From: Corella eumyota
Taxonomy: Eukaryota > Chordata > Ascidiacea > Phlebobranchia > Corellidae
DNA: 64,000 nt
Assembly (NCBI GenBank): GCA_963082875.1
Contig: OY720098.1
Coordinates: 1,984,001-2,048,000, forward strand
Direction: 5' to 3'
Below the pieces are notes generated by a model. The model was not told the origin of the DNA. It ran no database searches and saw nothing but the letters and a program-made list of their open reading frames with translations. Shown in pieces: positions 35,594 to 45,530 of the stretch. The translations under genes were made by a program, and so were the position numbers. Each line of letters starts with the position of its first letter. Positions within the stretch are counted from its first letter, which is position 1.

Positions 35594-36221
35594 ATTTCGA
35601 ATAAGTAAAAACTCTAAAAAATCGTAATTATTTAAAAAAAAATACATTAATTAGTAATTTGTTATTAAAACTTTTACTATTTTTCTATTGTGGGTTTGTT
35701 TTTAACAACTAAGCCTACAGCAAACTAAAACACAATGTTATTTTTTTTAATCAGCTGATGGATAAAATAAAAAAAAACAACTAGTTACGTTTAACGATGG
35801 CACGTAAAGTTAAATCGACACGTTAAAAAAACATATTTATTAATTTTGATATGTTTACTTTTTGCGTGTATCTTTTTTTTTATTTGTAATACAAGCATTA
35901 AAAATACAACAAAAATGTGATTATTAAAAATAAAAACTAGAAAACAAAATAAAAATATTTATAATTGGAAACTCTGTGAAAACTTCGCATAAAGAAAATT
36001 AATTTTGTTTTCTAATACAACGTATAATTTATTAACAATTAAAAAGTTTATTTAGAAAGTAAAATAAACTGGATACCAAACATAAGGACTAAACTGAAAA
36101 AGCTTATCAGTTATATTTAATTGTCAGACTGTCAACTCACAGATTCTGACTGTCTGACAGTGATTTTAAATATTCTGATTTACGGACGATCGGACTGTCT
36201 GACAATATTTTTAGTGAGAGA
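35594..36221. promoter_or_regulatory. Divergent promoter region UST / cytohesin
   Basis: 628 bases separate the two start codons. Near the cytohesin side GACTGTCTGACA occurs twice (36,148 and 36,193), with an inverted relative TTGTCAGACTGTCAA at 36,121. The rest is AT-rich with no clear TATA placement. Confidence 0.45.
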
Positions 36222-39200
36222 ATGAAAATGCAAAATGAATTATTATGTGAGTTAATAATATACTTATCTGTTGTTAATCAAACCTTATTTTGTATTTTTT
36301 ATAACAATATTTAGTATATATAAGTTTTTAGAAACGATTTTTTTATGTTTTACTAAAATAAAATTGATTGTTTTTAGTTTCAGAATTGGATGAAGCTGAC
36401 AGCGAGATTTTAAGAGAAATTTTGAGAAAAAAAGAATCTTTGTTGGAAGAAATACAGGTTACAAATAATCAATTTAATATTACAATGTCAATAATGAAAA
36501 TTATATGCTTAAAACTAATGCAATTTAAATTTACTTACGTTGTAAAAAGCTAAATTTACAAACTATATGTTACATTTTTGGGACCATTGTTTATAATGTG
36601 ATATTTAACCTAATAAAGAGTTAAGGGCTAGTCTGGAAAGTAGGGCAGCATGTACGCATGAGAATTTTTTCGGTAAAAAAAATGAACTACTGAAAAGTTT
36701 TGCATGCCTTGTTTTTAAAAAAATTGCACATGCGCAATACTGACGCCTCGTGGTAGCATATTTAAGCCAAATTTAAGTAAAAACACGCAAAAATAAATCA
36801 CGCGAAGACTGAAAATTTTAGTACGCGTACATGCATGCCATTTCACGCCATTTTTTACGCTTGCACGCACAAGATCTCGTCAAAATTGCCCTACTCTCCA
36901 GACTGGGTTAAGGGTTAGTTTTTTAGCCCTTACATTTAAAAAAAAATTCAAGTTATAAACTTTTAAATGACATTATATATAAATACACTTTTTCTATATT
37001 GCAATTACTCTGATATTTCAGAGATTAAAAGAAGATATAAGAGATGCTGATTTAGAAATTGAACAAGTTGAAGAATCGGAAGAAAAGTTCGTAACTTTAT
37101 TATTAAAATTAAAAATGATAAAAAATATTTTTAAAATAATAAATCTGTTTTATTGGGATCACTTGTACATAACAACGTTTTAATATTATCCGGCAGCGTG
37201 GTGTAGTGGTAAGAACACTTGCTATACCAAACATGAGGTCGTGAGTTCAATCCCAACTGATCTCATGCTGTAGCGCCCTTGAGTAAGGCGTTATAAACGG
37301 TATAAACTCCTGGTGAGCCAGCACTTAATCAGCAGTATAATTAATGGGCAATTATAATCTATATAATATCCCAAACTGCTACAGGCAACTTAAGACTGGG
37401 TCGGAGTAACTGATGTTACTCTATGTTTAAGTCGCACATTGAGGATAAAGATATATACAAAAAAAAAAACACGGTTCTGGAAAATCTTAAATTTGTAAAG
37501 TACAAGAGAGAATTAGTTAGGCATGTAATGTACAGAAAGAATTTAGGTAGGTTTGTAAAGACTGAGAAAGAATTAACTAGGACTGCAAAATACAGGAGTT
37601 TTAATAAAAATCGTAAAATACAAGGGATCCTTGAAAAGTTAAAAAGTCCTTACATTTTTACAAGTCCTCAATGCAGATTTATGACAGCGTTAAATAAAAT
37701 TAAACCAATGTTTTAGTAACTAATATTTTCAGTTTTATATTAGAAGGATTTTAATACTTTTTGTAAGTTGCACATTATTAGGCATTTAGTAAGATTTTGT
37801 GTTTGTCGTTTTAACATTTCAATTTTTATTGAATGAACTTTTATGGTAACGATTTAATTTTTTATTAATTTTTGCTTAATTTAAAATTTTTTTTTTTTTA
37901 GGAAAAACACAACTCATGCAAAACAGTTTTTAGATGGACGAAAAAAATTTAACACCGATCCAAAGAAGGTATTTTACTGATACAAATATCCTAATTTGTT
38001 TTTAAATAAGCCCAATCGTAACATAAAAAAATAACATTTTAAACTTTAGATTTTATCATTGTATATAAACGTTTTATATACCATTCTTACTCAATAACCT
38101 TAAATTAAAAAACATAAAATTAAATGCTTTTTTCTACAAATTAAATAAATAATTGTTTTTTTGTTGTTATATTTGATATAATTCCAACAAAAAATATTGT
38201 CCGTCTACTATTACAATTTTACCACAATTAAAATCGACGGAACTTTTTTAAAAATGTTTTTTGTTGTGTGTTTTAAGGGTATAGCTTCACTCGTTGAACA
38301 TGGATTAATTGAAAGTAATCCTAAAGCAATTGCCGAGTTTTTATTCAAAGGAGATTGTTTAAATAAAACTGCTATCGGAGAATATCTGGGGGAAAGGTAT
38401 TTTGCTTAAAAATCTTTAAACGATGTAAAAATAGTTAAAGTGTTATGTTACAGAGTTTTACAATTTTGTAAGTGATGTATATAGCACGTTAGTATGGTTG
38501 ACAATGAATCACAAAATGGCTTTAAAACCTTTAAAAAATGTCTGTTACAATTTAATTTTCAAAAATACTGGAAAATGATTAACATAAAAAACCAGGTTAC
38601 CATATTTTTTTGTGTGACGTAGAAAGTACTAAGTAGCGTAGTGAATGCATACAAGCTAGTACTTTCTACCTCATCACAAACAGGGCTTCCCTTTTCCTTT
38701 TTTTAAAGTTGTATAGGCTATATAACTTAAAAAGTAGATAAAATTATTTAAAGTTAAAATCATTTTTGTGTTCAGTGACACTAACTTTATTAATTTTTAA
38801 GTATAAAAATATCGCTAATATATGACTTTAATATTACCTGCAAGCACAAAACAAGTGTAATATTTAATAGAAATTTAAAAATTGTTTGTTTACGTTTGAA
38901 ATTTGTATGGCAATTCAACTTGACTTACAGAAAAAATTAACAGTTTAATCACTTTTAAATTTCAGAAATGACTTCAATATTGAAGTATTGACTGAGTTTG
39001 TAAATTTGCATCAGTTTGCAGGGAAAATATTGGATATATCACTTAGGTATTATAAAAAAATTATATATACTTGCAATAGGGACGGGCCAATCGAATCCGA
39101 GTCTGAGTACTCGGCCCGAGTATTAGGAGTATTTTAATACTTGTGCTTGTCGAGCATTTTTTAGTACTCGGACGCCGAATAATAATTTGTCCTTTAAGAT

Positions 39201-42200
39201 CGTATACGATTTACTAAACATAAAAAAACACGAAGTTCGGCTTTTTTAAATAATTTATAATCTACTCTCAATTATATCACATTATTTAAGCAACGATTGC
39301 GCAACAAATACACTTTTTACATAGTAAAATTTTACGCTTAATAAATTTAAGACTTACTTTTTTGTTTGGACTTAAAATGATATTGCTATCAGCGGTTAGT
39401 AGTTTTGCCAACGTTAAACACTTTATAATCCATAAATACGTGTTTTTTGGCAAATTTTGCAGTTTTAAAATTATGCGAGAAAGATTCTCAAAACCAGTTA
39501 TATACATTTAAATGACGTCATAACCGAGTACTCGGACTCGGCCAAGTATTGCGACAAAATACTCGGGCTCGTCGAATCCGAGTAATTTGGATTTCAGCCC
39601 ATCCCTAATATATATATATACTTGCAATTTTGATATATTATAAGCTTATGTATAGTTTCATGTTTTAACTATTGCAACTTATTCTAAGTGTTAATAAATC
39701 AAACTCTTTGTTTAAGACAATTTTTATGGAGTTTTCGCCTACCTGGAGAGGCCCAAAAAATAGATCGAATGATGGAAGCGTTTGCAGCAAGATATTGTGA
39801 ATGCAATAAAGGAGTCTTCAGTAATACTGGTAAGTCCATTCTTATATTAAGGGACGGTACTAATAGGTTAAATTGTAATAGATGCAATGTTTTATATGTA
39901 CAAATATTAAACACTTTTTTACACCAAATTACTTGTTTTATATTTCAATCTTAATTTTGTTTTTGATATGTTGTATAAAGTTGTTGATATTTTTGTTTTT
40001 AAATTAAAAATATATATTTTATTTGCTATATATATGTGCTGTTGTTAAATAAAATTGAATAACCATATCAAAATTAGAGTAATTGCCTTACTAATTTAAT
40101 AGTAATATGGTAGGCTATTTAAATGCTGTCTTTTTCTAGTCTCAATTAATTCTCTCTTGCACTTTATGTTCCCAGTTAATTCTCTCTTGTAATTTACGGT
40201 TCTAGCTAATTCTCTCTTGTTTCTTACAGTCCTAGCTAATTTTCTCTTGTACTTTGCGGTCCTAGCTAATTCTCTCTTATACATTGCGGTCCTCAGTTTT
40301 CACAAACATCAAAAATGCAAGTGATCCGTAATATGAAACAACAAAATTTTTTTATTCGTTTTAGATACTTGCTACGTCCTTTCATTTGCGATCATAATGT
40401 TGAACACCAGTCTACATAACCCTAGTGTTAAAGACAAACCAACCATCGAGCGTTTTATTGCCATGAACCGGGGAATAAACGATGGAAAAGATTTGCCCGT
40501 TGAACTACTAACTGTAATATTCAAAATTTAGATTTACTTCTATTTTAATTTAAATATTAGGAATTTTTGTGAAGAAGTTTTCTTTTGTTAACTACTTTGA
40601 AAATGTAATAATATTTGAAAATTAGAATTTTTACATTGTTGTTTATTAAAAAAATTATTTATTTATTTTAAGCTGTTTTTAGTAATTAACTTTAAATTGT
40701 AATATTTATGATTTTAATTTAAATTTTTTGATATTTTAAAGAAGTAATTGTTCAGTAACTACTTTAAAAATGTAATATCATTAACTCTGATTTAAAATTG
40801 TTGTTAAAAGTTTTTAAATTTTCTAAAAAACAAAATTTTTTCAAGAACTGCTTTATAAAAATAATAAAATTTTGTTCTAAAATTTTAAACTTGTTTTAGG
40901 TAATAAGTTACTTCAGTTTTTTTTAACATTTACGTTTTGTTTAGACTTTGTTTGAGAGCATTAAGAAAGATCCGTTTAAAATCCCAGAAGATGGAGATGA
41001 CTTAACAGCTACTTTTTTCAATCCCGATAAGGAAGGGTGGCTACTAAAACAAGGTAAAAAAAATGTTTATTTTTTAATAATTCTCCCTTTATGCCCTGCC
41101 AGCAAAAGTTATTTGATGTTTACCTCATTAAATACACTTTTTAATGCATCTCTGCCTTTTTTAGAGCCCTTTTATTTTTATCAAGCAATTTTTTTGCAGT
41201 ATTTTATAAAAATCTTAATTATAATTCCCAATTTAAAAAAAAATCAGTTTAAAATATTTTTGGTCCTTTAATATTCTTGTTGAATATGTGAGATACTATA
41301 ATTCTATGATTATTTAAAATAAATTAAACGTACTGGCGGTGGGAATCAAACCTGGGCCTTTGTGCTCACAGTTTTAAACAGATACCCTATTTATCATTAT
41401 ATCAACAACCATGAATTTATTTTATTCACAAAAATTATTCAATTTTTTGTCTGGTTGGATTCAAACACATAGGAGGTACGACATTTCTTTGTTTTTGTCA
41501 AAATCAACTTTTTGTTCTAATCAAGTATTTTGGTTTTATGTCATCGTTTTAAGTGTTGTTATTCTGTTTGTAATTCCGTAACAAAAGTGTTTTAAAAATA
41601 GAAAAAATCTTGGTGATATATTAACTAAACAATGATTTAATTTTTTTTTTACTAACATGTTAATTTTTTTAAAAATAACTTATTAGTTTAATTTGACTTT
41701 TTGCTTAGCTATAAAGCATGCATTTAATATAGTTTTGGTCATTTTGGATCCATTAATTCTGTATGTTTTAAAGTAAACATCAACCGTTAGTTAATTTAAT
41801 ATATAAGCATGTATCAAAAAATTAAGGTTTACAAAACTAAAAAAGATTTTTAAATAAAGTCATACGACAAAAAAAAATACAATTTGCAAAAGTCTAAATA
41901 AAATAAATAACAACCATTCGTTTTTTTTTTAAATAAAAAAAACTTTAAAAAAATATTTATAGTCAATGGAGGTAATTATTGGACGATTTTGACAAACTTG
42001 GCCATAACTTTTTTGTTTTAAACTTTAAATCAAATATTTTTTGTTCCTAAGATAGTGTTATCATTCATTATTAAAAAGAATACTATTTAGAGTCTATCTA
42101 TACACGTTTGCCTAAAATTCTAAGATTAAAAATGTCCAATAATTACCTTCAAATTTTAACTGTCATTAATTACCTTCATTGACTATAACTTTTTTTTAAA

Positions 42201-44671
42201 TTATGAGCCAAATTATTTTAATGTTTATTAAATTATGTAACCTATGAGTAAGCATGGTTTCATAAACATTGCTTGTTTTGATTTTGTTATGTCAAAATTT
42301 CTCACTTTATATGTTTTGTTTTCATAAATATTATTTTAACATACTTTTTATATTTTTACCTTAACTTATTGGCATATTTTTTTTGTTAAAAATTTAAAAA
42401 GGTATAACCAATATAAACAATGTACAGATTGAATTAAAAGAATTTAAACATATCCAAAAATTAAAAAAAAAAATTTTTTACAACAAAAATTTTTTTGGAT
42501 TTTTTTAAAACAAAAAAAAAACATTATTTTAAAGGGGGAAGATATAAGACATGGAAAAGAAGGTGGTTTATATTGACCGATAATTGTCTTTATTATTTCG
42601 AATATACTTCAGTAAGTTGATAGTATTCTAGTTGTTTTCAAAAATATCCCTTTTTTTTATTAGTTATTAGACAAAAATAGAAAAAAAAAATTATTAAATA
42701 TTTTTCATTTTTAAAATTTTTCTTTTTATTCATTTTTTATTTTAGGACAAGGAACCAAAAGGTATAATTCCTCTTGAAAATCTGCAAGTAAGAGAAGTTG
42801 GCGAACAAAGAAAACCTGTAAGTTCATATTTATCCTTAATTGAGCCGGCAGCATGGTGTAGTGGTAAGAACACTTGCTACACCACACATGAGGTCGTGGG
42901 TTCAATCCCCACTGATCACATGCTGTAGCGCCCGTGAGTAAGGCCCTATAAACGGTACAAACTTCTGCTGAGCCAGCACTTAATCAGCAGCATAATTACC
43001 TGGCAATTATAATCTATAATATCCCAAACTGCTAAAGGAAACTCGAGATTGGGTTAAAGTAACTGATGTTACTCTATGTTTAAGTCGCGCATTCGACTTT
43101 CCCACATCAAGGATAAAAATATATACAAAAAAAAAATTTAAGTTGGTATTTTTAATAAAATTTCGTTAAATTATTTCAAGATTTCATCGAATTACTATAA
43201 AAGAATATAAATTTTTTTTATATTTTACTAATCAATAGCTCTTCCTTTAGATGCTATTTTAATTTTTATAATATATTCACAACTAGTAACTGAAATTTGT
43301 CTAGAATTTTCTACCCATGCATCACAATGGCAGTTTTATTTAACTTTTGGGTCTATATATTGGGCGAACATATACAGAGTTTCATTATATATAGATTACT
43401 GCTTATTTTAAGCCAATAACGAACTATAAGTTGTGGCGAACTATAAGTTAAAAAGTTTTGGGTTTCGAGCCAAAAAGTTTATTGATAGCACAAAAATGTC
43501 ACATCACATATTTCCCCAATCAAAAAATCCTACGTTGTTTATTTTTACAGCTGTATTTATCGTCCAAAAAATTTAACTTTTGTTTCACAGCATTGCTTTG
43601 AGATGTATTTACCCGAAGATGCTCAGGTGCAAACGATTAAAGCTGCAAAAACTGACTCGGAAGGAAGAGTAGTAGAAGGTACAAACCTAATTTTAAATTT
43701 TTGAAGACGCACAGTAAACTGTTACTACATTAAAACACATATATATTTAACTCATTGGTAAAAGGGGATAATTTAAACCAGTGGTTCTTAACCTTTTTCT
43801 AACCACGCCCCCCTTAAGTATTGATAATACCTTTCAAGCCCCCTTCTCTCAATTTTTTTATACGTACAAAATGTATTTTTGTCGATTTATCTAATTAACT
43901 GCAGTAATATGACTACTCTAAGTTAACTCTTTCTGACGAAGTTATACTTACCTTAATGACTACATAAACTTTTGTGCCAAGATCTGTTTATCAACTTTTT
44001 TGCACTATATTTTTTAAATTTGGATTTAGTGCTTTGCCCCCCTTAGAAATACCTGATGCCCTCCTTGGTTAAGAACCACTGATTTAAACTGTCCCAATGT
44101 TATTATTGTAAGGTAGAATCCGTTGTGGTTATGTTTATTAGTTGTAGGACCTCTTAAAATGTTTGAAGTGTTGTGTTACTTGACTGTTTAGGTAAGCATA
44201 CCAATTATAAGATGTCTGCTGCCACAAAAGCTGAAAAGGATGATTGGATCCGATGTATTAGGTAAACTTTATTGCTTCAAATATTGTTGATACTTTTTAT
44301 TAATTTATTTTTTGTATATATCTTTATCCTCGATGTGGGAAAGTCGAATGCGCGACTTAAACATAGAGTAACATCAGTTACTCCGACCCAGTCTCAAGTT
44401 GCCTAAAGCAGTTTGCCACAGGCAACTCGAGACTGGGTCGGAGTAACTGATGTTACTCTATGTTTAAGTAGCTTGTTCGACTTTCCCACATCGAGGATAA
44501 ATTATATATAAAAAAAAAAAGCAGCGAGTGAGGCTCCTAGAGCTCCTGCAACTGTTTTCAAATTATAAAAATTTTTATTTTAACTTTTATTTATAAAGAA
44601 AAAGTATAAGCGAGGACCCTTATTATGTCATGATCGCCGAAAGAAAAAAGAAAGCTTCCGCAATTCAATGA
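36222..44671 (+). CDS. CYTH: Cytohesin (Arf guanine-exchange factor)
   Basis: Exchange factor that loads GTP on Arf GTPases at phosphoinositide-rich membranes. Fourteen exons: 36222-36246, 36378-36457, 37022-37086, 37902-37968, 38278-38396, 38966-39046, 39717-39829, 40365-40513, 40945-41053, 42535-42611, 42746-42817, 43591-43678, 44192-44261 and 44599-44671. Every phase closes, giving 395 residues, the usual family length. The N-terminal coiled coil is about residues 8-60. The Sec7 domain follows, with the catalytic Glu in EYLGER (about 118) and [20 protein letters not shown]. The PH domain starts at [18 protein letters not shown] and includes NCLYYFEY. The protein ends in [10 protein letters not shown]. 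The PH loop has two glycines (QGGR), the diglycine form, which in vertebrates prefers PIP3. ATG at 36,222 is followed by another at 36,228; either could start. Introns carry several MITEs, SINEs and minisatellites. Confidence 0.95.
36628..36906. mobile_element. hAT-like MITE with 8-bp target duplication
   Basis: Inverted ends CTAGTCTGGAAAGTAGGGCA and TGCCCTACTCTCCAGACTGG are flanked on both sides by GTTAAGGG (36,620-36,627 and 36,907-36,914). 279 bases, non-coding, in cytohesin intron 2. Related to 22,226-22,484. Confidence 0.8.
37192..37469 (+). mobile_element. SINE family 1, cytohesin intron 3
   Basis: Forward copy with intact head and boxes and a small deletion before the tail; long A run at the end. 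Confidence 0.85.
37485..37600 (+). repeat. 30-base minisatellite (purine-rich strand)
   Basis: Diverged 30-base units of the type GTACAAGAGAGAATTAGTTA. It is the reverse complement of the array at 40,130-40,290 in another cytohesin intron. The period is a multiple of three, so it reads open, as [10 protein letters not shown]-like peptides. Confidence 0.6.
38451..38801 (+). mobile_element. MITE-like repeat with foldback core, copy 1
   Basis: Matches 51,532-51,853 in inverted orientation along its whole length. The core GTAGAAAGTACTAA ... CTAGTACTTTCTAC is an inverted repeat. Lies in cytohesin intron 5. Confidence 0.65.
39077..39607. mobile_element. Inverted-repeat DNA element, GTACTCGG-rich
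   Basis: The left end TAGGGACGGGC and the right end GCCCATCCCTA are inverted. Subterminal ACTCGG/CCGAGT motifs repeat at both ends. A stretch TATATATACTTGCAA lies on both sides (39,062-39,076 and 39,612-39,626), as a possible target duplication or TA expansion. Cytohesin intron 6. Confidence 0.65.
40130..40290 (-). repeat. 30-base minisatellite
   Basis: About five units of the type TAGCTAATTCTCTCTTGTA in cytohesin intron 7. The minus strand reads open as repeated KYKRELART-like decapeptides. Same family as 37,485-37,600, opposite orientation. Confidence 0.7.
41333..41412 (-). mobile_element. Possible tRNA-derived SINE head
   Basis: On the minus strand a GGTTTGATTCCCACCG B-box-like motif is followed by CAGTAC, with a weak A box upstream. 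There is no recognisable body. A similar motif occurs near 63,390-63,455. Confidence 0.25.
41958..42187. mobile_element. MITE with nested inverted repeats
   Basis: Ends TATAGTCAATGGAGGTAATT and AATTACCTTCATTGACTATA are inverted. Just inside, GGTAATTATTGGAC pairs with GTCCAATAATTACC. About 230 bases, non-coding, in cytohesin intron 9. Confidence 0.75.
42847..43136 (+). mobile_element. SINE family 1, cytohesin intron 11
   Basis: Full-length forward copy close to consensus, with a 10-base A tail. Confidence 0.88.
43431..43528 (+). mobile_element. SINE family 2, degraded
   Basis: Keeps GGCGAACTATAAG, a GTTTCGAGCC B-box relic and the CCCCAATCAAAAAATCC tail. An old copy just upstream of cytohesin exon 12. 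Confidence 0.5.
43779..44081. mobile_element. hAT-type MITE with exact 8-bp target duplication
   Basis: CAGTGGTTCTTAACC at the left and GGTTAAGAACCACTG at the right are perfect inverted ends. Both sides carry ATTTAAAC (43,771-43,778 and 44,082-44,089). 303 bases, non-coding, in cytohesin intron 12. End sequence and 8-bp duplication are typical of hAT elements. Confidence 0.88.
44308..44520. mobile_element. SINE family 1 tail-to-tail foldback
   Basis: A reverse SINE 3' part and a forward SINE 3' part meet head-on at about 44,410. Both arms end outward in the GAGGATAAA tail, making an inverted repeat of about 95 bases per arm. Cytohesin intron 13. Confidence 0.85.
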
Positions 44672-45530
44672 ATTTCTGTAATTTTCCACATGAAGCACTT
44701 TTTCTTCTAATCATATAATATCTTATATTTGTATTACTAAACTCCTTTTCTAGGCTTCTTTGTTAAGAGTTGATTATCTTTATTAACAGGCTAAAAATGT
44801 GTTTTCATTGTTTTAACTTTACTAAGGGTTTAGGTAGCAAAAATTACCGATTTTAGGACATTTTTATAATTTGCTATAATATACTATAAAATGTTTATTT
44901 AATTTAAAATTGGTATATTTAAATTATCTTTATTTTTGTATTTGCAAATTTAAAAGTTTTACTCCTAACTAAGTTTGGTATGTCTAGAATTTCAGAAATT
45001 AAAAAAAAGTGTTATAACAGATAGGTTACAGCATTCACTTCCCAAAAAGCACTTAAATTTTTTCTTACTAGAGTAATATTAAATACTTTTTGTTAGTTAC
45101 TTTGGTATGATCAAATATAAGTAATTGTGGATTAACATTGTAAAGATAATTTAATATTCATTTTTGTCTGTTAGTGATTTAATATTTGGTTACAATATAT
45201 AAAATATTTGATTGGTAAAATTTAAATAAGTAATGAATAATATAAAATAATTGATATTTTTTAATTGAATCATGTTTTAAGTTTTTAAAAATCAAATATA
45301 TTTTAACTGTTTTGAAACAAAGATTTTTTTGTTATACAAAATAAAAACATTTTTAGTTAAAATCAGATGTTTTAACAGTTTTTGTCTAGTTTTAAATTTT
45401 CAGTCAACTTTGATGATGTGATAATATAAAAGTACAAGACAATAAAACTCAAAAAAATAATTGAAAATTAAAAAAAATTAATTTTCGAGTAAATTGTTGT
45501 AATTTATTTGAATAAACAATATTTTTTTTG
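44672..45530. other. Convergent intergenic region
   Basis: AT-rich sequence between the stops of cytohesin and NSUN6, with several A/T runs. It presumably holds both 3' untranslated regions. No repeats recognised. Confidence 0.6.

Noticed and set aside
36368-36553. Stand-alone 61-codon frame
   Set aside because: It is cytohesin exon 2 read through into intron; the spliced gene explains it.
37485-37600. CRISPR-like spaced repeats
   Set aside because: Units are tandem without unique spacers, in a eukaryotic intron.
37423-40284. KYKRELART-type repetitive peptides
   Set aside because: A minisatellite with period 30 is automatically open in one frame; both arrays sit in introns of a complete cytohesin gene.
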